Shown here one piece after another: positions 1 to 8,660 of a stretch of 64,000 nucleotides of DNA (the first letter of the stretch is position 1; every line of letters starts with the position of its first letter). A model generated the notes under the pieces. It saw only the letters and a program-made list of their open reading frames with translations, did no database searches and had not been told where the DNA came from. The DNA is taken from contig NC_017033.1 in the NCBI RefSeq assembly GCF_000242255.2, positions 930,001 through 994,000 of the forward strand, read 5' to 3'. Source of the DNA: Frateuria aurantia DSM 6220 (GTDB taxonomy: Bacteria; Pseudomonadota; Gammaproteobacteria; Xanthomonadales; Rhodanobacteraceae). Position numbers and translations under genes: made by a program.

Positions 1-560
1 CGGGACATCAGCATCGGCAGTCGGTCGGCACGCAGGCCGACGGCGGCTCGCCGGTCGCACAGATCCAGAATGAAGGCCGCCAGACGCTGATCGGCACGTC
101 CCTCGGCGGAGCGGACCCGATAGGACTGGCGCAGACGCCGGGTCATCCTGCTCAGCTGCTTGCGGACGTTCTCGTCTTCGCTTTCCAGCTTGCTGAGCTT
201 GGTTTCCGGGAAATGACAGAACCAAGTATGACCGAGTGCCACGGCGGCGTTGCTGTGCTGGCGCTGGCCGCGGGCATCCAGCCCGAACAGTTCGCCGGGC
301 AGGTGGAAAGCCAGAACCTGTTCGTTGCCCTTGCTGTCCCGACGCACAGTCTTGGCCATACCGGCCTGCACCGCATAGGCGCCGCTGAATCGGGTCTCGG
401 GACGGTACAGGTGGTCACCCTGACGGCAGGGGCCGCGGCGTTCGACGGCGCAGGTCACGCCCATGTGCTCGGCCTGGCATTGGTCCAGATGAATGCAGGC
501 GCCGCAGAAGGCAGGTACCGTCGAGGCGGCCGGGCTGGTTTCTTGCAAGACTGTAGACAT
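1..560 (-). CDS. FNR/ANR-type oxygen-sensing transcription regulator (partial, C-terminus off window)
   Basis: The minus strand is open from an ATG at 560 to the window edge (186 codons), so the DNA-binding C-terminus is missing. The product is a CRP/FNR-family regulator of the iron-sulfur type. C19-x2-C22-x5-C28 has the same spacing as the N-terminal cluster ligands of E. coli FNR, and a central Cys at 115 sits where FNR has C122. The cyclic-nucleotide-like beta roll follows (AYAVQAGMAKTV, then FHLPGELFGLDA), and a dimer helix begins near 125. These four Cys residues are what FNR and ANR need to hold an oxygen-labile [4Fe-4S] cluster, so a role in the switch to low oxygen is likely. Two extra Cys (37, 45) lie where FNR has a longer loop. 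It is divergent from ispG across 220 bp. I saw no clear FNR box in that gap. Confidence 0.85.
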   Translation of the reverse strand, partial: MSTVLQETSPAASTVPAFCGACIHLDQCQAEHMGVTCAVERRGPCRQGDHLYRPETRFSGAYAVQAGMAKTVRRDSKGNEQVLAFHLPGELFGLDARGQRQHSNAAVALGHTWFCHFPETKLSKLESEDENVRKQLSRMTRRLRQSYRVRSAEGRADQRLAAFILDLCDRRAAVGLRADRLPMLMS

Positions 561-780
561 GCTGTTGCGTCCTCGCGCACGCCGCGTATCAGGCGGTTGA
601 ACAGTCGGGCGCCAGAACATCAGCCTGACGCATTCGTTGAATCAGTATAGGCCCGGGGGCCGGACTGGCTGAATCAAGTCATCATCATGCGACAGTCTGT
701 CACGGCCTGCAAATCGTGATGAGGTATCATGGCGGCCTCGCTGCGCGAGGCGCGGCCTTTACTGAACGACGATCGTCCCC

Positions 781-2046
781 ATGAGCGAAAGCGAAATCCA
801 AACCTATCGGCCACGCGTGGCCACTGCAGAGCCCCGCCGCAACAGCGTGGGCGTTCAAATCGGCAAGGTGACGGTGGGCGGCGGCGCACCGGTGGTGGTC
901 CAGTCCATGACCAATACCGACACCGAAGACGCCGCCGGCACGGCCAAGCAGATTGCCGAACTGGCCCGCGCCGGTTCGGAGATGGTCCGCATCACTGTGA
1001 ACACGCCGGCCGCGGCTGCGGCCGTGCCGCGGATCCGCGAACGCCTGGACATGATGGGCGTGGACGTGCCCATCGTCGGTGATTTCCACTACAACGGCCA
1101 CCAGCTGCTGGAAGCCGAGCCGGCCTGTGCCGAGGCGCTGGGCAAGTACCGCATCAATCCGGGCAATGTCGGCTTCGGCAAGAAGAAGGACAGCCACTTC
1201 GCGGCCATCATCGAGGCGGCGATCCGCTACGGCAAGCCGGTCCGCATCGGCGCCAACTGGGGCTCGCTGGATCAGACCATGGTCGCCCGGCTGATGGACG
1301 AGAACGGCAGCCGCAGCGATCCATGGGATGCCGGTGCGGTGGCTCGTGAAGCGCTGATCCGTTCCGCGCTGGAATCGGCGGCCAAGGCCGAGGAGATCGG
1401 TCTGGCCCGTGATCGCATCATCCTGTCCTGCAAGGTATCGGGCGTGCAGGAGCTGATCGCGGTCTATCGTGACATCGCCGGGCGCTGCGACTACGCCTTG
1501 CATCTGGGGCTGACCGAGGCCGGCATGGGCTCCAAGGGCATTACCGCCTCCAGTGCCGCACTCGGCGTGCTGTTGCAGGAAGGGATCGGCGACACCATCC
1601 GGATCTCGCTGACCCCGGAACCCGGCCAGCCGCGTACCGGTGAAGTGCAGGTGGCGCAGGAACTGCTGCAGACGATGGGACTGCGCGCGTTCACCCCGCT
1701 GGTCACCGCCTGCCCGGGCTGCGGCCGTACCACCAGCGAGTTCTTCCAGGAGCTGGCCAAGACCGTGCAAGGCCACGTCCGTGCGAAGATGCCGGAATGG
1801 CGGGTGAAGTACGACGGCGTCGAGAACATGACCTTGGCCGTGATGGGATGCATCGTCAATGGCCCGGGCGAGTCCAAGCATGCCAATATCGGCATTTCGC
1901 TGCCGGGCAATGGCGAAGCCCCGGCCGCACCGGTATTTATCGACGGCGAGAAGAAGATGACCTTGCGTGGCGACAATATCGCCAACGAGTTTGTCCAGAT
2001 TCTGGAAAACTACGTCGAGACCCGCTACACCTCGCGCGGCGCCTGA
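781..2046 (+). CDS. ispG: 4-hydroxy-3-methylbut-2-en-1-yl diphosphate synthase IspG (GcpE)
   Basis: This is the penultimate enzyme of the MEP isoprenoid pathway. It reductively converts MEcPP to HMBPP and uses a [4Fe-4S] cluster. The 421-residue length fits the single-TIM-barrel bacterial form. The N-terminal signature [13 protein letters not shown] is present, and so are the cluster ligands: C311-P-G-C314, C357 in [10 protein letters not shown], and E364 in the same motif. The ATG at 781 gives the usual short extension before the barrel. It stands alone here, without the rodZ/hisS neighbours common in other gammaproteobacteria. A strong intrinsic terminator follows the stop codon directly. 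Confidence 0.97.
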   Translation: MSESEIQTYRPRVATAEPRRNSVGVQIGKVTVGGGAPVVVQSMTNTDTEDAAGTAKQIAELARAGSEMVRITVNTPAAAAAVPRIRERLDMMGVDVPIVGDFHYNGHQLLEAEPACAEALGKYRINPGNVGFGKKKDSHFAAIIEAAIRYGKPVRIGANWGSLDQTMVARLMDENGSRSDPWDAGAVAREALIRSALESAAKAEEIGLARDRIILSCKVSGVQELIAVYRDIAGRCDYALHLGLTEAGMGSKGITASSAALGVLLQEGIGDTIRISLTPEPGQPRTGEVQVAQELLQTMGLRAFTPLVTACPGCGRTTSEFFQELAKTVQGHVRAKMPEWRVKYDGVENMTLAVMGCIVNGPGESKHANIGISLPGNGEAPAAPVFIDGEKKMTLRGDNIANEFVQILENYVETRYTSRGA

Positions 2047-2059
2047 TCTGCCTGATCCG

Positions 2060-2098
2060 AGGCCGGCCGCCGTCGTTCGAGGCGGAGCCGGCCTTTTT
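2060..2098 (+). terminator. Intrinsic terminator of ispG
   Basis: A perfect 8-bp stem (AGGCCGGC at 2060-2067, GCCGGCCT at 2087-2094) closes a 19-nt loop and runs into five T at 2094-2098. It starts 13 nt after the ispG stop. The remaining gap to the next gene (2099-2416, about 320 bp) holds no convincing reading frame; I see only a presumed promoter region for the hydrolase there. Confidence 0.8.
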
Positions 2099-2416
2099 CG
2101 TGCATGGTCATCCGGTCGCCGCCCCTGTCTGCACGGCTTCGATCCGAGCCGCGATGCCGGAGGTGCTGCAGGGACCGGCTCGAACCTGTCCATCCGTCCA
2201 TACTCGGGCTACCTGTGGTCTTCCAAGCCGGTGCAGATGCCGGATCCGTGCGTCTGCAGGCGACCGATTCCGGTCACAGGGCACATCCGACTGATGCCGA
2301 CGATCTGCCGGAGCCGTTCTATCCGGTCAACGGGCAAGCCGGAACCACCTTGCAGCCATGATTTCAGCTTCGCGGAAGGAAGCCGAGATCAGTCTATCGC
2401 CGGAGAGGCGCAGTCC

Positions 2417-3499
2417 ATGAAGAAAACTCGGCTTGTTACGGCGCTTGTCCTTGTCGCCCTGCTGTTGCTGATGGCGCTGGGGCCGCGTGCCCATCATCGC
2501 CAGCTGGAAGTCCGGTTGCCGGTCGTTCCATCCGATCCGTCCGCCTTGCAGGCGATGGTGGCGGCCGGTGAGCGGGCCACTGCCGGCATCCGTCCCGACA
2601 ATCAGGCACGCATCGTCTGGGTCGACCCGGCGCATCCGGCGCCGTCGGCGTGCGCCATCATCTATCTGCATGGCTTCGGGGCCAGTCAGGGCGAGGGCGC
2701 ACCGGTGCATCGCGAATTGGCCCGGGACTTCGGCTGCAATCTGTTTCTGCCGCGATTGCCGGGCAACGGTCTGGCATCGGTCGATGCCATGCGCGGGATC
2801 GATGCGCAGCAATGGCTGGATGGTGCCGCCAGGGCGCTGGCCATCGGCCACGCCCTGGGGCGGCGCGTGATCGTGATCGGCACCTCGATGGGCGGTGGAC
2901 TGGCTCTCGAGCTGGCAGGGCGTGAACCCGCGGCGGTGGATGCCCTGCTGCTGTACTCGCCGCTGGTCCGTGAATACCGGGATCAACTGGATCCGATGTT
3001 CTGGCCTGATGGCGAATGGCTGCTGAAATATCTGAAGAATCATGGTCGTGATCATCTGGCCTATGATCAGGATTCGGTCTACTGGGCCGGGCAGATGCAT
3101 ATCGATGGCTACAAGGCCATCGCCGAGTTGCGCTCGTCGCTGACGCCGAGCCTGTTCAAGGCCATTCGTGCACCGATGTTTCTTGGCTACTACTGGGCCG
3201 ATTCCGAGCATCACGACACGACCGTCTCGGTGCCGGCGATGCTGGCTATGTACGCTCAGGTTGCCACTCCGGCGGCGGACAAGCGCAAGCAGGCCTATGC
3301 CGATGCCGGTGCACACGTGATCGTCTCTCCGCTGCGATCGAAGGCTTCCGCCCAGGTCTATGTCGACAGCCGGAATTTCCTGCACCAGGTGCTGGGGATG
3401 ACCTATGTCTGCGGGGCCGATACCGGCAAGCCCTGTCCTCCGGTAGGCGGAGCCGCCAGCGGGGCGATGCCGGACCCGGCCAGAGGCCATCCGTCCTGA
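2417..3499 (+). CDS. Exported or membrane-anchored alpha/beta-hydrolase
   Basis: This is a 360-residue serine hydrolase of unknown substrate. The chosen ATG is preceded by a purine-rich GGAGAGG and opens a classical signal peptide or anchor (MKKTR, then a Leu/Val-rich core to about residue 24); the frame is open further upstream but shows no export signal. H85-G-F-G is the oxyanion loop, and G-T-S157-M-G-G-G is the nucleophile elbow. A cap-like insertion follows (about 190-260). The likely acid and His lie in the C-terminal third, where H-V-I-V-S-P is a candidate His motif. It probably acts in the periplasm on an ester or lipid. No neighbour hints at the substrate. It is convergent with aat. 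Confidence 0.75.
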   Translation: MKKTRLVTALVLVALLLLMALGPRAHHRQLEVRLPVVPSDPSALQAMVAAGERATAGIRPDNQARIVWVDPAHPAPSACAIIYLHGFGASQGEGAPVHRELARDFGCNLFLPRLPGNGLASVDAMRGIDAQQWLDGAARALAIGHALGRRVIVIGTSMGGGLALELAGREPAAVDALLLYSPLVREYRDQLDPMFWPDGEWLLKYLKNHGRDHLAYDQDSVYWAGQMHIDGYKAIAELRSSLTPSLFKAIRAPMFLGYYWADSEHHDTTVSVPAMLAMYAQVATPAADKRKQAYADAGAHVIVSPLRSKASAQVYVDSRNFLHQVLGMTYVCGADTGKPCPPVGGAASGAMPDPARGHPS

Positions 3500-3585
3500 G
3501 CGATGCGGTGCCCGGCATCGATAGATAGGTCGCCCGCCGGCCCGGGATCGCGACGGCTGACCGGGTTCTTCAGCGGGCAAGATCC

Positions 3586-3613
3586 GGTTGATGACATCAG
3601 GTTGATGACATCA
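3586..3613. repeat. 14-bp tandem repeat overlapping the aat stop codon
   Basis: GGTTGATGACATCA occurs twice head to tail (3586-3599 and 3600-3613). Each unit contains the palindrome TGATG-A-CATCA. The last three bases of the second copy are the stop codon of aat on the minus strand. Confidence 0.85.
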
Positions 3614-4330
3614 GGTCGGTGGCGGCAGTTCGCGCCGCCAGCTGCCCGGCTGCCCGGGCAGCACCACCAGGCGGGCGACCTCGGCCAGAAAGTCTTCCCG
3701 GGACAGTTCGCGTGCGCCCAGGCTGAGCAGGTGCGGATTGGTGAGCTGGGCATCGATCAGCGGAAATCCCCATTGCCGCAGTTGGGCGGCCAAGGCCATC
3801 AGCGCCAGTTTGGAGCCGCCGCTCTCGCGGCTGAACATGGATTCGCCGCAGAACAGATTGCCTACGGCGATGCCGTAGAGGCCACCGACCAGGTGCTCTC
3901 CATCCCAGACTTCCACGCTGTGGGCATGACCGAGCTGATGCAGGCGACCATAAGCCGAGGCCATGGCCGGAATGATCCAGGTGCCCGCCTGCTGTGCACG
4001 TGGGGCGGCACAGGCCTGGACTACGGCATCGAAGGCATGATCCAGGGTGAAGGTCCAGCTCTTGCGCTGGCCCAGCTTGCGCAGACGGCGGTTGGGGCGC
4101 AGCAGGGCAGTATCCAGCACACAGCGGGGGTCGGGTGACCACCAAAGAATGGGTTCGTCCGCGTTGAACCAGGGAAAAATGCCCTGGGCATAGGCGGCCA
4201 GCAGCCGGGGCGGCGACAAGTCGCCGCCGAAAGCCAGCAGGCCGTCCGGCGAGGTCAGGGCCTGACGAGGGTCCGGAAACCGGGTCGGGTCCGCAGGGTC
4301 GAGCAGGGGCAGGGTCAGCGCGCGCGTCAT
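3611..4330 (-). CDS. aat: Leucyl/phenylalanyl-tRNA--protein transferase
   Basis: Aat transfers Leu or Phe from aminoacyl-tRNA to proteins with N-terminal Arg or Lys, marking them for ClpS/ClpAP degradation (bacterial N-end rule). The start at 4330 gives 239 residues, the normal family length; the frame is open for 64 more codons upstream without family similarity. The signature GIFPWF followed by ILWWSPDPRCVL lies at about 49-70. The substrate-binding stretch with GGLYGIAVGNLFCGESMFS and later DAQLTNPHLLSLGA is intact. It is encoded on the same strand as the sugar isomerase gene, 68 bp downstream of it. clpS/clpA, often adjacent in this group, are not in the window. Confidence 0.95.
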   Translation of the reverse strand: MTRALTLPLLDPADPTRFPDPRQALTSPDGLLAFGGDLSPPRLLAAYAQGIFPWFNADEPILWWSPDPRCVLDTALLRPNRRLRKLGQRKSWTFTLDHAFDAVVQACAAPRAQQAGTWIIPAMASAYGRLHQLGHAHSVEVWDGEHLVGGLYGIAVGNLFCGESMFSRESGGSKLALMALAAQLRQWGFPLIDAQLTNPHLLSLGARELSREDFLAEVARLVVLPGQPGSWRRELPPPT

Positions 4331-4398
4331 GAGGACGAGGCTACCGCAAACCCGGCCGGCATGTATCGCCGGCCGGGGGAAATGGCGGCAGCCGGTGC

Positions 4399-5667
4399 TC
4401 AGCGTTCGCCCGGATGCAGGTTGGCACGCAGGCGCATGGCGCTGGCCAGAGTGGGTGACAGCGGCAGTTGCGGCAGCAGGGTGGCCTGATAGGCATGGTA
4501 GAGATCGGCCTTGCCGCCCCACAGCAGGGCCGAAGGCCGGTTGTCGCGATCCAGCTCATGGTGCCAGCTGCCATGGCGCAGATCGATCAAATACATGGCG
4601 ATATAGTCCCAGAAGGTCCGGTACCAGCTGTTGTAACGGCGCTCGCCCGTACGCTGGCCGAGGGCGGCCGCGGCGGCGCTGGCTTCGGCCAGGGTCCAGT
4701 GCATGCGATGGTGGATCCTGGGCTGTTCGTTCCAGTCCAGGGTATAGACCAGACCGGGCTGGCCATCGACGTCCCAGCCGGTGGTGCAGGCCGTCTCGAA
4801 GAGCTGCCGTGCATCGGCCAGCAGCCAGCCCGGGGCATCCTCGCCATAGCGCAGCAGCGAATGCTCCAGGTTCAGCAGCAGCCTGGCCCATTCGAAGGCG
4901 TGACCGGGGGTGACGCCATAAGGACGGAACGGATCCACCGGGTGCTCGGCGTTGTAGTCCCGGTCCGGTGTCCAGTCAGCGGAAAAATGTTCGACCACGG
5001 CAAACTGGTTGTGGGCGGCATGCAGATGGATGATCTGGCGGGCGATGCTGAGCGCGCGCTGTCGCCACAAGGGGTTGCCGGTGACATCCCCCAGGGCGAG
5101 AAAGGCCTCCACGGCATGCATATTGCTGTTCGCGCCACGATAGTCCTCGGACACGCTCCAGTCGCGCGAGAAGCTTTCCATCATGCAGCCTTCGGCATCC
5201 GACCAGAAATGCTGCTCGATCACCGTGATGGCCTGCTCCATCAGCAGATGGCTGCCGGGGATGTTGGCGGCTTCGCCCGAGCTGGCAGCCAGCGCCACGA
5301 AGGCATGGACATAGGCCTGCTTGTCGCCCTTGCCGATCTCGCTTTCATCGCTGTACCAGCCGCCGAACTCGGCATCGCGCAGCAGGCCCAGCAAGGCATC
5401 GACACCATGCCTGGCCAGTGTCCAGGCGCCGGGGATGCCTTCCAGGGCGGCAATCGCGAAGCAATGGGTCATGCGGGCGGTGATCATGGTGCTGGCGGTG
5501 GCGCCTGCGACCGGTTCGCCCTGGGCATCCAGTGCGCCGAAACCGCCACTGGTCAGCCGGGATGCGCGGGAAAAATCCAGCAGCCGCTGGCGCTCCTGGT
5601 TCAGCCACTGGCGATGGCCTGAACGGCTGTATAAGGGACTCAGCGTAGGCGTATAGCTTTTGCTCAT
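4399..5667 (-). CDS. AGE-family aldose-ketose isomerase (D-mannose isomerase / YihS-like)
   Basis: This 422-residue protein has the (alpha/alpha)6-barrel fold of the N-acylglucosamine 2-epimerase superfamily. Family motifs are FRPYGVTPGHAFEWARL near the middle, HHRMHWTLAEASAAAAAL, and GKADLYHAYQA near the C-terminus. The last resembles the GKPDIYH motif of the mannose and sulfoquinovose isomerases more than true 2-epimerases, so interconversion of mannose and fructose (or a related sugar) is the best guess. The start at 5667 (MSKSYTPTLSPLY) fits the family; upstream codons in the frame do not. No sulfoquinovose catabolic genes are nearby, which argues against a dedicated YihS role. Confidence 0.82.
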   Translation of the reverse strand: MSKSYTPTLSPLYSRSGHRQWLNQERQRLLDFSRASRLTSGGFGALDAQGEPVAGATASTMITARMTHCFAIAALEGIPGAWTLARHGVDALLGLLRDAEFGGWYSDESEIGKGDKQAYVHAFVALAASSGEAANIPGSHLLMEQAITVIEQHFWSDAEGCMMESFSRDWSVSEDYRGANSNMHAVEAFLALGDVTGNPLWRQRALSIARQIIHLHAAHNQFAVVEHFSADWTPDRDYNAEHPVDPFRPYGVTPGHAFEWARLLLNLEHSLLRYGEDAPGWLLADARQLFETACTTGWDVDGQPGLVYTLDWNEQPRIHHRMHWTLAEASAAAAALGQRTGERRYNSWYRTFWDYIAMYLIDLRHGSWHHELDRDNRPSALLWGGKADLYHAYQATLLPQLPLSPTLASAMRLRANLHPGER

Positions 5668-6050
5668 GAGGTGGATCCGGGGTGAACAAGAGGGGGAGGA
5701 CGACGATGCGCCCGATGGATGCCGGCGGGCAGGAGGCCTGCCAGAGCTGTGCATGGCACCGGTCGGTGTCGTAGGCGGGGAAGGCTGATCGGTGCAAAAC
5801 CGCATGCCGCGAAGCCGCCGCGGGATGCGGTCGGAACACCTGCATCTGGCGGTCCTGCCGGCCACCATGGCGGGTTGTGTGCTGACGCAAGCCGGAGAGT
5901 GCTCATCGAAGGGCCATGATACGTTTTCGCCATGCCAGCGGCGAGCGGCATCTTCACTGCCACCCGTTTTCAGGAACGATCCGGCCTGTCCGGGCAGGCT
6001 CGTCGACCGCTACAATGCCGGCCTTTTGATGTCTGGAAGACTCCGCCGTC
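5668..6050. other. 383-bp intergenic region, divergent genes
   Basis: It separates the sugar isomerase (minus) from the ParB-like gene (plus). A TACAAT hexamer at 6011-6016 could be a -10 element for the plus-strand gene, but I see no good -35 partner. I found no gene, RNA or repeat here. Confidence 0.5.
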
Positions 6051-6914
6051 ATGGATATCCTGATCAACGAGGCCTTGCGTGCCTATATCGACCCGCTGAC
6101 CCCCGACGAGTTCGAGGCGCTGGAGCAGAGCGTGCTGGCCGAAGGCTGCCGGGATGCCCTGGTGCTGTGGGGCAACGTGCTCGTGGACGGACATAATCGT
6201 TATGCGATCTGCCAGAAGCACGATATCCCGTTCAAGACCATCCAGATGGAGCGCTTCCAGTCGCTGGATGATGTGCATCTGTGGATGATCGAGCAGCATC
6301 TGGGACGTCGCAGCGTGTCCGACTTCCAGCGTGGTGTGCTGGCCTTGCGCAAGCGTGAAATCATGGCCAGCCGCGCTGAAGCAGAGGCTCAGGCCGCGGC
6401 TTCGATACCGGCTCCGGTCGCGGAGCCGGCGGCTGGCGAGACGGATGCCGGCCTGCCTTGGGATGAATCCGATACCACCGGCGTGCAACCGCTGGGGGCC
6501 AAGGAGCGGGAGCTGATCGCCCGTGAGGCCAAACTCAGCCGCAACCAGGTCGGGCTGATCGAGAAGATCCAGCGCCAGGCGGCTCCTGAAGTGATCGAGG
6601 CCGTGCGTTCGGGCAGTCTTTCGATCAATGCCGCCGCCGCGGTCGCGACCTTGCCCGAGGAAGAGCAGAAAGCCGCGGCCGAGGCGGGTCGGGACGAGTT
6701 GCGCCAGGCCGCCAAACGGGCTCGCGAAGCCCGGCGTCGCCCGCCCAAGGAAAAGGCGGAAACCGGCGGGAGCGACGAGGACGCGCCGCTGCCGCCGCAT
6801 GTCGATCGCGAGCTGCGGACCTTGCGGGCCCGGGTAGCCGAGCTGGCCGATGAAAACGAGCAGCTCAAGGAGCAGATCGAACGGCTGAAGCAGCATCTGT
6901 CGCCGCCAGCCTGA
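6051..6914 (+). CDS. ParB/sulfiredoxin-fold DNA-binding protein, orphan (plasmid partition-related family)
   Basis: A 287-residue protein. Residues 1-90 form a ParB-like nucleotide-binding domain with D46-G-H-N-R50-Y, the equivalent of the ParB GERR box. The middle (about 150-215) has a helical, HTH-like segment (LIAREAKLSRNQVGLIEKIQ, then SLSINAAAAVATLPEE). The C-terminus is highly charged and ends in a coiled coil (about 245-285). There is no parA neighbour and no parS-like palindrome that I recognised, so it is not the main chromosomal ParB. Similar genes are annotated as plasmid replication/partition-related in Xanthomonadaceae; whether the protein binds DNA is unknown. Confidence 0.72.
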   Translation: MDILINEALRAYIDPLTPDEFEALEQSVLAEGCRDALVLWGNVLVDGHNRYAICQKHDIPFKTIQMERFQSLDDVHLWMIEQHLGRRSVSDFQRGVLALRKREIMASRAEAEAQAAASIPAPVAEPAAGETDAGLPWDESDTTGVQPLGAKERELIAREAKLSRNQVGLIEKIQRQAAPEVIEAVRSGSLSINAAAAVATLPEEEQKAAAEAGRDELRQAAKRAREARRRPPKEKAETGGSDEDAPLPPHVDRELRTLRARVAELADENEQLKEQIERLKQHLSPPA

Positions 6915-6956
6915 GCTGGCTGGCTTGCCACCGCCTCGTCTGCGGCGGCGCAGGCA

Positions 6957-7649
6957 TCAGAGGGGCTGCCGCAGCCACTGCGGCAGCTCTTCCATATGCC
7001 GGAATACGGTGTGAGCTCCGGCCCGGCGCATGGCCTCGGCAGTGACATGGCGGGTCGTGGCCGGCAGATAGCCGAAGACGGTGGCACCTGCGGCCACGCC
7101 GGCCCGGATGCCGGTGAGCGAATCCTCGACCACCGCGCTGCGTGCGGGATCCGCCCCCAGCTGGCGGGCGGCATGCAGATAGATATCGGGTGCCGGCTTG
7201 TTGGCGGCGAGATCCTGGCCACTGAAGACCTGGCCGTCGAACCAGGTGGCGATGCCGGTCTTGTCCAGCTGCATCCGGACCTTGCCGATATCGGCGCCCG
7301 AGGCCACCGCCATCCGGCCCGCCATGTCGCGATGCAATTCAGCCACGGCCTGCCTGGCACCGGGAATGGCCTGCAGCTCGGCCTGCAGTCGCTGATCGCG
7401 ACGGGCGCGGAAGCGTTTTTCCCAGGCTGGATCGATGACGACGCCGGTCTTTTCCAGAATCAGTGCAGCGTGGTCTCGGACCATGGTGCCGGTGAACCGC
7501 TCCAGTGCCTCGTCGTGGTCCAGCGACCAGCCCATTTCGCCCAGCATCTCGACCAGCACGGCATTGACCAGAGGTTCGGAGTCGACCAGAACGCCGTCGC
7601 AGTCGAACAGCAGCGCTTCAAAAGGGATGACGGGCATGGATTCACTCAT
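6957..7649 (-). CDS. HAD-superfamily phosphatase (beta-phosphoglucomutase/YieH-like)
   Basis: A 230-residue haloacid dehalogenase hydrolase with all catalytic motifs: D16-C-D18-G-V-L-V-D-S (nucleophile Asp and acid/base Asp), ASGAD (motif II Ser), KPAPDIY (motif III Lys) and VEDSLTGI (motif IV Asp). A helical C1 cap lies between motifs I and II. The subgroup acts on sugar phosphates such as 6-phosphogluconate or beta-glucose 1-phosphate; the exact substrate cannot be read from sequence. It is convergent with the ParB-like gene and lies 24 bp downstream of the metallo-hydrolase gene on the same strand, so the two may be co-transcribed. Confidence 0.85.
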   Translation of the reverse strand: MSESMPVIPFEALLFDCDGVLVDSEPLVNAVLVEMLGEMGWSLDHDEALERFTGTMVRDHAALILEKTGVVIDPAWEKRFRARRDQRLQAELQAIPGARQAVAELHRDMAGRMAVASGADIGKVRMQLDKTGIATWFDGQVFSGQDLAANKPAPDIYLHAARQLGADPARSAVVEDSLTGIRAGVAAGATVFGYLPATTRHVTAEAMRRAGAHTVFRHMEELPQWLRQPL

Positions 7650-7673
7650 GGGCGATCAGACGGGCAGGGGATG

Positions 7674-8660
7674 TCAGTGGGTGGGCGACTGGTCCAGCCA
7701 GATGCCCAGACCCTGGGCATTCAGCTCGATATCATTGCCCAGCAGGCGCATGAATTCGACCTCGTCGCCGTGCCAGCCGTGCTGGTCCAGGGCATGCCGG
7801 TACAGGCAGGCCAGGCCCTGGACCAGTCGCATATGGCGCTCCTCGCCGCCGAGCTGGGCCTGGTCCTGGGCCAGTGTCACCATGGCATCGATCAGTCGGT
7901 GCAGCTGCGCGGTCAGCTCCGGTTGGGCCGTGACGGGGCCGTAGTGGGTCAGCAGCAGCCTGCGCGGCTGCAGCGCCATGATCCGGTCGATCGAGGCATG
8001 CAGCGCTCGGGGATCGAACTGCACCGGGGTGGTGGTCGGCAGTATGAATACGCCGGCCGGCGTGTCGAATTCCCGGTAGGAAAGGCCGAAGGTATCGCCG
8101 GTAAAGCATTGCTCGCGGCTGATATCGTGGATGCTCAGGTGATGGCGGGCATGGCCGGGCGTATCGAGAAAATGCAGCTCCCGACCAGCCAGGCTGAAGC
8201 GGTGGCCTTCGCCGGCTTCGATGATGCGCTCGGCAGGAATCGGCAGCAGCTCGCCATAATCGCGGCGCATGACCTCCTCGCCATAGACCGCGCTGGCACC
8301 GGCCCACAGTTTTGAGGGATCGGCCATATGGCGGGCACCGCGCGGATGCACCAGCAGCTGGGCATGGGGCAGGTGCTGCAGCAGCTGGCCGGCACCGCCG
8401 GCATGATCCAGATGGATATGGGTCAGGATCAGTGCTTCCACGTCGGTCGGTTGCAGCCCCTGGGCGGCGAGGGTGGCCAACAGTCGCGGTACCGAATGGG
8501 CGGTGCCGCAATCGACGAAGGCGGCACGGCCGCCCTCGACCAGCAGATAGGCGCCATCGAAGCCGGGCCGTACAAAGCCGGTGTCGATCAGGAGAGTGCC
8601 GTCACCCAGCGGCTGGCAGGTGACCGGGTCCGGGGTGACGAAGGGAAGTGACTGGCTCAT
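7674..8660 (-). CDS. Metallo-beta-lactamase-fold hydrolase
   Basis: This 328-residue MBL-fold enzyme carries the H81-x-H83-x-D85-H86 metal motif (THIHLDHAGG). Further ligands are visible in DTPGHARHH, FTGDTFG and LLLTHYGP, so a binuclear zinc or iron site is likely intact. The family includes lactonases, thioesterases and glyoxalase II relatives, and the C-terminal helical extension (about 230-328) is typical of stand-alone members of unknown substrate. I chose the ATG at 8660; an ATG at 8678 adds six residues. The start lies 59 bp inside the end of the upstream acyltransferase gene, which implies translational coupling. Confidence 0.85.
   Translation of the reverse strand: MSQSLPFVTPDPVTCQPLGDGTLLIDTGFVRPGFDGAYLLVEGGRAAFVDCGTAHSVPRLLATLAAQGLQPTDVEALILTHIHLDHAGGAGQLLQHLPHAQLLVHPRGARHMADPSKLWAGASAVYGEEVMRRDYGELLPIPAERIIEAGEGHRFSLAGRELHFLDTPGHARHHLSIHDISREQCFTGDTFGLSYREFDTPAGVFILPTTTPVQFDPRALHASIDRIMALQPRRLLLTHYGPVTAQPELTAQLHRLIDAMVTLAQDQAQLGGEERHMRLVQGLACLYRHALDQHGWHGDEVEFMRLLGNDIELNAQGLGIWLDQSPTH

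Noticed and set aside
561-780. FNR box in the gap between the FNR-type gene and ispG
   Set aside because: TTGAATCAGTAT and TTGATTCAGCC give only one good half-site each; not close enough to TTGAT-N4-ATCAA.
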